This document shows positions 53,037 to 59,604 of a DNA stretch of 59,604 nt, piece by piece; position 1 is the first letter of the stretch; the number at the start of each line of letters is the position of its first letter. The position numbers and the translations under genes are program-made. The stretch covers positions 1-59,604 of the forward strand of contig SVOW01000016.1 in NCBI GenBank assembly GCA_015066175.1, read 5' to 3'. The notes beneath the pieces were generated by a model. The model was not told where the DNA came from, did not search any database, and saw nothing but the letters and a program-made list of their open reading frames with translations. The stretch is from Oscillospiraceae bacterium (GTDB lineage: Bacteria > Bacillota > Clostridia > Oscillospirales > Acutalibacteraceae).

Positions 53037-53960
53037 TTGGCAAACATAAATAACCAACTTTCCTTTATCGTTGAAAATGCCTTGAATAACAAAGAAGCTC
53101 TGATTGAAAAATCAGAAACAAGATACAGAAACATAATCGAAAATATTGCAGAAAAAATCAATAACGACAGCAGCAAAAAAATTGTGATGCTTGCAGGCCC
53201 TTCAGGCTCAGGCAAAACAACCACTGCAAACAAAATCAAAGAAAAACTTGAGTCTTACGGCCACAAAGCATATACTGTGAGCCTTGACGACTTTTACAGA
53301 AATATAGGCGAAGGTCCGAAACACGAAGACGGCACATATGATTTTGAATGTGTTGAATCTCTCGATACTGACCTTATTCACAAATGTCTTGGTGAACTGA
53401 TAACTTCTTCCAGAAGTGAACTACCTCTTTTTGATTTTATGACAGGCAGAAGAAAGGAAGAAAAAAACGTAATCACTTTACAGAAAGACGATGTGATTAT
53501 TGTTGAAGGCCTTCATGCCCTTAACCCTGTGATTACAGACACATTACCGCAGGAAAATCTGCTGAAAATTTATATCAGCGTTTCGTCACGTATTTATGAC
53601 GGAGAAAAAATTGTTCTCAACAAAAGAAATCTCCGTTTTATCCGCAGAATGGTAAGAGATTTTCAGTTCAGAAACAGTTCTGTGGAAAACACATATTCTT
53701 TATGGCCGAAAGTAATGAACGGTGAAGATAAATATCTTTTCCCCTTTAAAAAGAATGCAGATGTGATTGTGAATTCAATTCATATCTACGAGCCATGTGC
53801 ATTTAAAACGCAGGCAATTGAGTTGCTTTCAGGCGTTGAAAAATCAAGCGGAAATTATCAGGATGCACAAAAGCTTATTGCAAGCCTTGAAAAATTCCCC
53901 GCTATTGAAAAAAATCTTGTACCTCATGATTCATTGTTAAGAGAATTTCTCGGAAGATAG
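53037..53960 (+). CDS. Uridine-kinase-like P-loop protein
   Basis: The 307-residue protein resembles uridine kinase/phosphoribulokinase proteins. An N-terminal part of about 40 residues precedes the Walker A motif MLAGPSGSGKTTTANKI; SLDDFYRN and VIIVEGLHALNP follow as in nucleoside kinases. This longer form is found in Clostridia next to hemZ-like genes. A TTG at 53037 is chosen as start because AGAGGTGA, overlapping the hemZ stop, is correctly spaced for it; GTG at 53028 lies inside that site. The phosphate acceptor has not been shown. Confidence 0.82.
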   Translation: MANINNQLSFIVENALNNKEALIEKSETRYRNIIENIAEKINNDSSKKIVMLAGPSGSGKTTTANKIKEKLESYGHKAYTVSLDDFYRNIGEGPKHEDGTYDFECVESLDTDLIHKCLGELITSSRSELPLFDFMTGRRKEEKNVITLQKDDVIIVEGLHALNPVITDTLPQENLLKIYISVSSRIYDGEKIVLNKRNLRFIRRMVRDFQFRNSSVENTYSLWPKVMNGEDKYLFPFKKNADVIVNSIHIYEPCAFKTQAIELLSGVEKSSGNYQDAQKLIASLEKFPAIEKNLVPHDSLLREFLGR

Positions 53961-53973
53961 GATGGTGAAATGA

Positions 53974-55758
53974 TTGGAAAAAGTTGAAAAGAAACAGTCC
54001 ATGCTCAACGGTGCGCTGATTCTCATGATAGCAACTGCTATCGGCTCAATTATCGGTGCTCTTTATAAACTTCCTCTTACTGCACTTATCGGCGAAGTAG
54101 GACGCGGATATTTTGCATCTGCTTATCAGATTTATGTGCCCATTTATGCCATCTCAATGGCAGGTCTTCCTGTGGCAGTGTCAAAGCTTGTAAGTGAATA
54201 TTTTGCTTCAAACAGATATCGCGATGCACTGAATGTGAAGAAAATTGCATGGAAAATGTTCCTTGTAACGGGCGTTGCAGGCACAGTGCTTCTGATGATT
54301 CTTGCATACCCTTATTCTGCATTTATCTGCGAAAAACCGCAGACGGTGTGGAGTATTCTTGCAATTGCACCGTCTATTTTCTTCTGCTGCCTTATGTCCA
54401 CTTACCGCGGATATTATGAAGGCTCACGTAATATGGTGCCCACTGCGGTGTCAGAAGTTATCGAAAATATCGCACGCCTTGTAATAGGGCTTCTGCTTTC
54501 TTACATAGTGATGCACTTTGGTATGAAAAGCTTTTATTCCACAAAAACAATTTTTGGCATAGCAGTTGAAAACGAAAGTCAGGCCTTGAGCAAATTGTAC
54601 CCCGTTGCTGCTGCAGCGGCAATCCTCGGCGTAACAATCGGCACTGTGCTTGCATTCCTTTTTATGCACATCCGCTTTAAAATCCGCGGCACAGGCATAA
54701 CACGCATTCAGCTTGTAAACTCTCTGCCTGCACAGAGTAAATCAGAAACAGCAAAAAAACTGATTTCTCTTGCAATCCCCATGGTTATAAGCTCTCTTGT
54801 GCTTAACATTTCAAACCTTATTGACGCTTCTCTTATCCAGAAATGCCTTGCAGTTGCACTTGAAAAAGATTACAACACAATTTATGAAATGTACAAAAAT
54901 TCTCTCGTAGCATCAGGCACACTTAAGGAAGATACAAAAACCTACCTTTACGGCTGTTATTTCGCTTCTCAGGACCTGAGAAATATTATTCCGTCAATCA
55001 CAATGGCTCTCGGCGTAAGCGCCATTCCTGCACTTTCTGCAGCATATACACTCAAAGATAAAAAAACGCAGAAATCAACTATAGAATCAGTGCTCAGAAT
55101 AACATCTATAATCGCTTTACCTGCAGGTATCGGCATGGGTATTCTTTCAGAGCCCATTCTTATGCTTTTCTACGGCGGCTCAAATTCCCAGAATCTTATT
55201 CCCATTGCTGCTCCCATAATGGCAGTTTGCAATTTTGCAACATTCTTTTTCGCAATTTCTTCACCGATTACAAATATGCTTCAGTCAATCGGCAGGGCAG
55301 ATGTGCCTGTAAAGAGCCTGATTGTAGGCTCTGTTGTGAAAATTGTGGCAGATATATTCCTTGTAAGTAACCCCAAATACAACATCAAAGGCGCAGTTGT
55401 GGGCACAATACTCTGCTATGTGATAATCGTAGTTATAAACCTTGTGTCACTTCTCAGAATTGCAAAAGTAAGAATCAACCTTGTGTCGGTTTTCTTCAAG
55501 CCTCTCATATGCGCACTCATCAGCGGTGGCGTAGGATATATGGCTTATGTGGGCATTGAACACTTCTTCCCGGTGTCTGATTTCACAAGAAGAATCAACG
55601 GCGCGACCATTTCATGCATCATTTCTGTGGGAATTATTATGGTAGTATACCTAATTTCAATGCTTTTGATGCGTGGTTTATCGGAAGATGATATAAAAAT
55701 GCTCCCAAAAGGAGAAAAAATTGCAAAAATGCTTGAAAAATATAAACTTTTAGGTTAA
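53974..55758 (+). CDS. SpoVB/YabM-like polysaccharide flippase (MOP superfamily)
   Basis: The 594-residue membrane protein has about 14 hydrophobic helices and belongs to the MOP/MATE-like lipid-linked oligosaccharide flippases that include SpoVB, YabM and MurJ. It begins LNGALILMIATAIGSIIGALYKLPLTALIGEVGRG. Its place just upstream of mazG, rqcP, yabP and yabQ matches Bacillus yabM. Role inferred: moving a cell-wall precursor across the membrane. The start is probably TTG at 53974 behind GGATGGTG; the next in-frame ATG is 54001. Confidence 0.85.
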   Translation: MEKVEKKQSMLNGALILMIATAIGSIIGALYKLPLTALIGEVGRGYFASAYQIYVPIYAISMAGLPVAVSKLVSEYFASNRYRDALNVKKIAWKMFLVTGVAGTVLLMILAYPYSAFICEKPQTVWSILAIAPSIFFCCLMSTYRGYYEGSRNMVPTAVSEVIENIARLVIGLLLSYIVMHFGMKSFYSTKTIFGIAVENESQALSKLYPVAAAAAILGVTIGTVLAFLFMHIRFKIRGTGITRIQLVNSLPAQSKSETAKKLISLAIPMVISSLVLNISNLIDASLIQKCLAVALEKDYNTIYEMYKNSLVASGTLKEDTKTYLYGCYFASQDLRNIIPSITMALGVSAIPALSAAYTLKDKKTQKSTIESVLRITSIIALPAGIGMGILSEPILMLFYGGSNSQNLIPIAAPIMAVCNFATFFFAISSPITNMLQSIGRADVPVKSLIVGSVVKIVADIFLVSNPKYNIKGAVVGTILCYVIIVVINLVSLLRIAKVRINLVSVFFKPLICALISGGVGYMAYVGIEHFFPVSDFTRRINGATISCIISVGIIMVVYLISMLLMRGLSEDDIKMLPKGEKIAKMLEKYKLLG

Positions 55759-55789
55759 AATAGTCTACACGTGAGTAGGAGGCGTAAAA

Positions 55790-56581
55790 ATGGTTGATTC
55801 TTTTGAGTTCAAAGAGAAATATGATTTTTATGACCTTGTAAGAATAATGTCTGTTTTAAGGGGCGAAGGTGGTTGTCCCTGGGATGCAGAACAGACTCAC
55901 GAAAGCATAAAAAAGAACTTCATCGAAGAAACCTATGAAGTTATTGAGGCAATCAACAAGCAGGACCCTGAGCTTCTCTGTGAAGAATTGGGCGATGTGC
56001 TCCTGCAGGTTGCTTTCCACGTTGAGATGGAAAGGGAAAAAGGCGTTTTTTCAGTTGACGAAGTAACAGACGGCATCTGCAAAAAACTCATTGAACGCCA
56101 TCCGCATGTTTTTGGTGAAGTAAAGGTCGACGGTGTGGGCGATGTGCTCTCTAACTGGGACACAATCAAAAGAAAAACAAAAGGCCAGAAAACTCAGTCT
56201 CAGGCGATGCAGTCAATTCCCCGCGAATTACCTGCACTTATGAGAAGCACCAAAACTCAGGAAAAAGCAAGAAAAGCAGGTTTCGACTGGGATAACACAG
56301 ACGATGTTTTTGCAAAGCTTGACGAAGAAATTGCAGAGCTTAAAAGTGCTTATAAATCAGGCGTTAAAAAAGACGTGGAAGAAGAGCTTGGCGATGTGCT
56401 TTTCACAGTTGTGAATCTGTCGAGATTTCTCGATTGTGATGCAGAAGAAGCGCTTACTGCTTCCTGCGATAAATTCATTTCCCGCTATACAAAAGTTGAA
56501 AATCTCGCAAAAGAAAGAGATATCAACATGAAAGAAACTTCTCTTGAAGAGCTGGACAAGCTTTGGGAAGAAGTAAAATAA
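55790..56581 (+). CDS. mazG: Nucleoside triphosphate pyrophosphohydrolase MazG
   Basis: MazG hydrolyses (d)NTPs to monophosphates and cleans nucleotide pools. The 263-residue protein has two MazG modules: the first with GGCPWDAEQTHESIKKNFIEETYEV and EELGDVLLQVAFH, the second with KLDEEIAELKSA and EEELGDVLFTVVNLSRF. Both Glu-rich metal sites are kept. Bacillus YabN carries an extra N-terminal methylase domain that is absent here. AGTAGGAGG precedes the ATG. Confidence 0.95.
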   Translation: MVDSFEFKEKYDFYDLVRIMSVLRGEGGCPWDAEQTHESIKKNFIEETYEVIEAINKQDPELLCEELGDVLLQVAFHVEMEREKGVFSVDEVTDGICKKLIERHPHVFGEVKVDGVGDVLSNWDTIKRKTKGQKTQSQAMQSIPRELPALMRSTKTQEKARKAGFDWDNTDDVFAKLDEEIAELKSAYKSGVKKDVEEELGDVLFTVVNLSRFLDCDAEEALTASCDKFISRYTKVENLAKERDINMKETSLEELDKLWEEVK

Positions 56582-56653
56582 TCTGATTGTAACATCATTT
56601 TTATTGGATGTTTCAAAAATAAATCAAAAATAATTTTTTGGAGGAAAAAGCAA

Positions 56654-56923
56654 ATGAATAAGACAGAATTAGTAGCAGCAGTTGCAGAAAAAGGTTTTTC
56701 AAAGAAAGACGCTGAAAAAGCAGTAGCAGCAGTTTTCGGTTCAATCGAAGATGCTCTCAAAGCAGGCGACAAAGTTCAGCTCATCGGTTTCGGTACATTT
56801 GAAGTACGTGAAAGAGCAGCTAAACAGGGTCGTAACCCCAGAACAGGCGAAACAATGATGTTCGAAGCATCAAAAGTTCCCGCATTCAAAGCAGGCGCAG
56901 CTCTTAAAGCAGCAGTTAAATAA
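56654..56923 (+). CDS. hup: DNA-binding protein HU
   Basis: HU bends and compacts DNA. The 89-residue protein starts [24 protein letters not shown] and has the signature [22 protein letters not shown] in the DNA-binding arm. Length is normal. It has a strong GGAGGAAAAAGC site, is followed by a terminator and lies within the mazG-rqcP order, where Clostridia often carry it. High expression is likely. Confidence 0.97.
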   Translation: MNKTELVAAVAEKGFSKKDAEKAVAAVFGSIEDALKAGDKVQLIGFGTFEVRERAAKQGRNPRTGETMMFEASKVPAFKAGAALKAAVK

Positions 56924-56940
56924 GTTTAATTTAACTTTTG

Positions 56941-56974
56941 AAGGGGACAACATTTGTTGTCCCCTTTAGCTTTT
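56941..56974 (+). terminator. Terminator after hup
   Basis: AAGGGGACAACA and GTTGTCCCCTTT form a long stem with a short loop, followed by AGCTTTT. Confidence 0.88.
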
Positions 56975-56989
56975 CAAAAGGAGTAGAAA

Positions 56990-57235
56990 ATGAGACTCGA
57001 CAAATATCTTAAGGTGTCACGCCTTATCAAAAGACGCACGGTTGCAAACGAAGTTTGCGATGCAAAGCACGTTACCGTAAACGGAAAAATTGCAAGAGCA
57101 TCGTATGATGTGAAAGTCGGCGATATAATCGAAATCCAGATGGGTTCAAACCTGACAAAAGCCGAAGTGCTTGCAGTAACAGAGCATGCAACAAAAAACG
57201 ACGCGTCTTTAATGTATAAAATTATCAACAACTGA
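56990..57235 (+). CDS. rqcP: S4-domain RNA-binding protein RqcP (YabO)
   Basis: The 81-residue protein is one S4 RNA-binding domain: MRLDKYLKVSRLIKRRTVANEVC, then HVTVNGKIARASYDVKVGDIIEI. In Bacillus, RqcP helps RqcH add alanine tails on stalled 50S subunits. Position before yabP, yabQ and divIC supports this assignment against other S4 proteins such as Hsp15. AAAGGAG precedes the ATG. Confidence 0.93.
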   Translation: MRLDKYLKVSRLIKRRTVANEVCDAKHVTVNGKIARASYDVKVGDIIEIQMGSNLTKAEVLAVTEHATKNDASLMYKIINN

Positions 57236-57294
57236 ATAAACACCTTTCCCTGAGAATATATTTAAGTGATATGTTTTCAGGGAGGTTTTTCTTT

Positions 57295-57570
57295 ATGGAC
57301 GAAAAAAAGTTGAAAATGCCCCATAATCTTGTTATGGAAGACAGAAAAGTGCTGTCAATCACAGGCGTGAGCGATGTTGACAGCTTTGATGAAAGCACGA
57401 TAATTGTTTTTACCGACATAGGTGAGCTGACAGTAAGAGGCTCTGACCTTCACATCAGAAACCTTAACATTGAAGCAGGGGAAGTTTCTCTTGAAGGGAA
57501 AATTTCTTCCCTTACATATGCCGATACTATGCCGAAACAAGCAGGCTTTTTCTCAAGAGTTTTCAGGTGA
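57295..57570 (+). CDS. yabP: Sporulation protein YabP
   Basis: The 91-residue protein resembles YabP/YqfC-family sporulation proteins: KMPHNLVMEDRKVLSITGVSDVDSFDES and LTVRGSDLHIRNLNIEAGEVSLEGKISSLTY. YabP is made in the mother cell under sigma-E in Bacillus. The ATG at 57295 is preferred because GGAGGT precedes it. It is six bases ahead of yabQ. Its presence suggests a spore-forming ancestry. Confidence 0.93.
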   Translation: MDEKKLKMPHNLVMEDRKVLSITGVSDVDSFDESTIIVFTDIGELTVRGSDLHIRNLNIEAGEVSLEGKISSLTYADTMPKQAGFFSRVFR

Positions 57571-57576
57571 TGAAAG

Positions 57577-58065
57577 ATGTATCTTGACACCATCGCACAG
57601 CAGTGCAGAAATTTTCTTTATTCTTGCGGATTCGGATTTCTTCTGGGTCTTATTTTTGATGTTTCCGAATTTATCGGAGAATTTTTTCCTGATAAAAAAT
57701 ATATAACAGTCACGCGGGATATAATTTATATGGTCGTGTGCACTTTTTTGATGTTTCTTTTCAACCTTTCGGTAGGTAACGGCAGCTTCAGGTTTTATAT
57801 TTATGCTGCTGCAGCCCTTGGTTGGTTTGTGTACTATTTTTCGGTGGGAAGTTTCACAAGAAGTGTGAGAAACGCTGTTTCTGCCCTTGTGAAAAGGTTT
57901 TTTCGTAAAATGAAATCTTTCTTTTCTCATTTTTATAAAAAACATAAAGAAAAAAAGAAAAAATTTTTTAAAAAAAGCAAAATTTCCTTTGATTTACTAT
58001 TGCAAGATGATGATTTGTTGTTGTATAATAATGATGAATTGACACAAAGGAAGGAAGTTGAGTAA
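57577..58065 (+). CDS. yabQ: Spore cortex protein YabQ
   Basis: The 162-residue protein has an N-terminal part with four to five membrane helices (FLYSCGFGFLLGLIFDVSEF, IIYMVVCTFLMFLFNL, FYIYAAAALGWFVYYF) and a lysine-rich cytoplasmic tail. YabQ is needed for spore cortex formation in Bacillus. The stop overlaps the divIC start by one base, coupling the two. The tail contains long runs of lysine codons (A-rich DNA near 57950-57975). Confidence 0.85.
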   Translation: MYLDTIAQQCRNFLYSCGFGFLLGLIFDVSEFIGEFFPDKKYITVTRDIIYMVVCTFLMFLFNLSVGNGSFRFYIYAAAALGWFVYYFSVGSFTRSVRNAVSALVKRFFRKMKSFFSHFYKKHKEKKKKFFKKSKISFDLLLQDDDLLLYNNDELTQRKEVE

Positions 58066-58364
58066 TGGCGAAAAAAGAAAGGTCAGCAAAAACATTCTTT
58101 GAAAAAAGAAGTTTTGTTCTTGTTGTAGCGTCAGTTACCTTTGTTTGTTTTGCCACAATACTTATGGTTGTGCTTGTGCGTCAGTACAGAGAAAAGCAGG
58201 AAGAACTTGAAAGTATTACTCAGCATCTTTCTCAGGTGTATGATGAAAATGAAAAAATACAGCACGATATCGACAATGGTATCAGCGATGAAGAAGCGGA
58301 ACAGAACGCTCGTGAAGAAGGTTATATTTTCCCCGGCGAGAATGTTTATCAGGAAGCATCTTAA
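58065..58364 (+). CDS. divIC: Septum formation initiator DivIC/FtsB-like
   Basis: The 99-residue protein has a short basic N-terminus, one membrane helix (FVLVVASVTFVCFATILMVV, about 16-37) and a following coiled coil (QYREKQEELESITQHLSQVYDENEKIQ), the plan of DivIC/FtsB in the division complex. The C-terminal REEGYIFPGENVY is typical. Coupled to yabQ by a one-base overlap. Confidence 0.92.
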   Translation: MAKKERSAKTFFEKRSFVLVVASVTFVCFATILMVVLVRQYREKQEELESITQHLSQVYDENEKIQHDIDNGISDEEAEQNAREEGYIFPGENVYQEAS

Positions 58365-58414
58365 AGGGTGAAATTTAATAAGTAAAATCATATTCGGAGG
58401 AAGACAGTCAGCTT

Positions 58415-58858
58415 ATGCAGTTAGAAATCGGAACAATCTGCGACGGTAAAGTAAGCGGAATTACAAATTTCGGAGCATTTATTTCTTTGCCCGGCGGAAA
58501 AACAGGAATGGTACATATTTCTGAAGTATCAAACAAATTTATCAAAGACATCAGAGAGGTTCTCACAGAAGACCAGGATGTAAAGGTTAAAGTTATTTCT
58601 ATCGGCGACGATGGAAAAATCAGCCTTTCCATCAAGCAGACAGAAAAGCAGGAAGAAAGACCCAGAAAACCCCGTCCGCCGAGAAATGCCGACGTGTGGC
58701 AGGGAAATAAGAGTGAAGCAAAAGAAAGTATGTCTTTTGAAGATATGATGGCAAAATTCAAACAGGTCAGCGATGAAAAAATGACTGATCTTAAGCGTTC
58801 TAAAGAATCGAAGCACGGCGGTTTTTCACGCGGTGCAAGAAAAGGTCAGAATGTCTGA
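58415..58858 (+). CDS. yabR: S1-domain RNA-binding protein (YabR-like)
   Basis: The 147-residue protein has one N-terminal S1 domain: LEIGTICDGKVSGITNFGAFISLPGGKTGMVHISEVS, then VKVKVISIGDDGKISLSIKQTE. A charged and basic C-terminal half follows, ending in GGFSRGARKGQ. Position after divIC matches Bacillus yabR. Function is general RNA binding; the partner is unknown. CGGAGGAAG precedes the ATG. Confidence 0.92.
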   Translation: MQLEIGTICDGKVSGITNFGAFISLPGGKTGMVHISEVSNKFIKDIREVLTEDQDVKVKVISIGDDGKISLSIKQTEKQEERPRKPRPPRNADVWQGNKSEAKESMSFEDMMAKFKQVSDEKMTDLKRSKESKHGGFSRGARKGQNV

Positions 58859-58899
58859 TTAATTTTTGCAGATAATATAATCGAAAGGAAGTATATAAA

Positions 58900-59103
58900 A
58901 TGGAATTGGTAAACAAAGAAATGCTCATCGGCGATATTCTTGATAAAGAACCCGGCACAGCACAGTTTTTCCTTGCAATGGGAATGCACTGCCTTGGTTG
59001 CCCTTCAGCAAGAGGCGAAAGCATTGAGCAGGCTTGCATGGTTCACGGCACAGATGCAGATGAACTTGTAAGCAACATCAACGCATATCTTGCAAATAAA
59101 TAA
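58900..59103 (+). CDS. DUF1858 redox-disulfide domain protein
   Basis: The 67-residue protein is a stand-alone DUF1858 domain, the same as the ScdA/RIC N-terminal domain. It has MLIGDILDKEPGTAQFFLAMGMHCLGCPSA, with a CxxC pair, and a further cysteine in EQACMVHGTD. It may serve as a thiol or metal switch in anaerobes; the function is not proven. AAAGGAAG precedes the ATG and a strong terminator follows. Confidence 0.88.
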   Translation: MELVNKEMLIGDILDKEPGTAQFFLAMGMHCLGCPSARGESIEQACMVHGTDADELVSNINAYLANK

Positions 59104-59125
59104 TTTAATCTGAATTTGTTTCATG

Positions 59126-59163
59126 CAGTAGTGGTTTGAATTTCAAGCCACTACTGTTTTTTT
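59126..59163 (+). terminator. Terminator after the DUF1858 gene
   Basis: CAGTAGTGG and CCACTACTG form the outer part of a long inverted repeat with a TTTGAA/TTCAAG inner part, followed by TTTTTTT. It ends the yabP-divIC-yabR region. Confidence 0.93.
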
Positions 59164-59209
59164 AAAAGTCCCCTATAATTTATTGTTGCGATACAATTTT
59201 TGTTTGTAG

Positions 59210-59340
59210 GGCTCGGCGTCCTCGACGAGCCTTGTAAAAACAATACCTAAAACAAACAGCAACATCGTAGAGAAGCCGTTTCGGCGCCCGCGAAATTTCA
59301 TCATAGTTCATGGCGGGACGGGAGACCCGTCCCCTACGAT
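59210..59340 (+). repeat. Interspersed hairpin repeat, family A2, copy 2
   Basis: The stretch begins with GTAGGGCTCG/CGAGCC, then holds GTTTCGGCGCCCG at 59278-59290 and the hairpin GGGACGGG-aga-CCCGTCCC ending CCCTACGAT. It shares its borders and the TTTCGGCGCCCG block with 36046-36140; the main hairpin differs in sequence but still pairs. Confidence 0.75.
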
Positions 59341-59360
59341 ACAACCGCAAATATACGGAT

Positions 59361-59506
59361 AAATTATAATTTACCGCGGTATTAAAATCAGCATCGTAGG
59401 GGCGGATGCCTACATCCGCCCGAATAAATTCACATAAAATCTGACGGGTCGATGTAGGCATCGACCCCTACAATGTAAAATCGAATATACATATAAATTA
59501 TAATTT
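59361..59506 (-). repeat. Two-hairpin interspersed repeat, family A, copy 2 (inverted)
   Basis: 59361-59471 is the reverse complement of 35-145 with three mismatches in 111 bp. It is flanked by AAATTATAATTT at 59361-59372 and again at 59495-59506, so the whole unit is palindrome-bounded like the cassettes at 40635-41230. No gene is supported from 59164 to the end of the window. Confidence 0.88.
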
Positions 59507-59527
59507 ATCAGTATGTTTATGTATATC

Positions 59528-59553
59528 AGGCGTAGGGGCGCCCATTGGGCGTC
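59528..59553 (+). repeat. GTAGGGGCGCCC hairpin
   Basis: GGCGCCCATTGGGCGTC forms a small hairpin behind GTAGGGG, the border of the family A elements. The rest of the element is cut off by the window end. Confidence 0.5.
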
Positions 59554-59604
59554 AGTCTGAAAAACACGAAAAAAACGACGGCAACACCGTAGAAATTTCA
59601 TTAT

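Noticed and set aside
53974-55758. MATE drug-efflux pump as the name for this membrane protein
   Set aside because: The N-terminal sequence and the gene order with mazG, rqcP, yabP and yabQ point to the SpoVB/YabM branch of the superfamily.
59180-59601. Two minus-strand open frames of 93 and 63 codons near the window end
   Set aside because: Both are read through family A and A2 repeats; the sequence is set by palindromes and not by coding constraint.
1-59604. Search for tRNA, rRNA, tmRNA, prophage or transposase genes
   Set aside because: No cloverleaf with a TTC-loop consensus, no rRNA blocks and no integrase or transposase motifs were noticed; a tool such as tRNAscan would be needed to exclude them formally.

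Overview
The window reads as a chromosomal segment of a low-to-moderate GC Gram-positive anaerobe of the Clostridia, most likely an Oscillospirales/Ruminococcaceae-type gut or rumen bacterium. The reasons are a Firmicutes RNase Y-YmdB pair, AddAB rather than RecBCD, strong AGGAGG ribosome sites with sigma-A promoters, the coproporphyrinogen dehydrogenase HemZ, the sporulation cluster genes yabP/yabQ next to divIC, the TIGR03960/TIGR03936 radical-SAM pair, glycan-degrading GH43 enzymes and many short hairpin repeats between genes. No phage, transposase, plasmid, rRNA, tRNA or CRISPR locus was seen.

Layout. 1-480: repeat-rich spacer. 480-6450: mostly minus-strand metabolic or degradative genes (ceramidase-like hydrolase, GH43, glutamine synthetase, PI-PLC-like protein) and one plus-strand acetyltransferase. 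6626-7424: a tiny membrane protein, repeats, and a SAM-clan riboswitch with a built-in terminator in front of an unrecognised 87-residue protein. 7601-18372: RNase Y, YmdB, an orphan peptide-type binding lipoprotein and addB-addA. 18461-29275: rpmE, yigZ, the dgt-dnaG-sigA macromolecular-synthesis block, two glycan-related genes and the radical-SAM pair. 29480-33197: rplS, two signal peptidases, rbgA, rnhB and yraN, the common Firmicutes rplS neighbourhood. 33197-40340: dipeptidase, thrC, a phosphoesterase and the protein quality-control block tig-clpP-clpX. 40387-41240: a gene-free array of palindrome-bounded hairpin cassettes. 41250-44533: minus-strand ferritin-like helical protein, a 2Fe-2S flavin reductase and a CrtI-like flavoprotein. 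44690-45120: seven direct repeats. 45173-53960: YkvI-like permease, recJ, relA/spoT, dtd, an MBL hydrolase, hemZ and a uridine-kinase-like P-loop protein. 53974-59103: yabM-like flippase, mazG, hup, rqcP, yabP, yabQ, divIC, an S1 protein and a DUF1858 protein, matching the Bacillus yabM-to-yabR order with hup inserted. 59164-59604: more repeats.

The genes are mainly housekeeping: RNA decay, double-strand break repair, replication priming, primary sigma factor, translation, protein export, stringent response and cell division. The most unusual content is non-coding. Several repeat families keep their linkers constant while the hairpin stems change sequence and still pair. Two 111-bp copies of one family lie in inverted orientation at the two ends of the window. 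Four cassettes are joined end to end by the same 12-bp palindrome, AAATTATAATTT. All assignments come from reading the sequence and general family knowledge; no database search was run.
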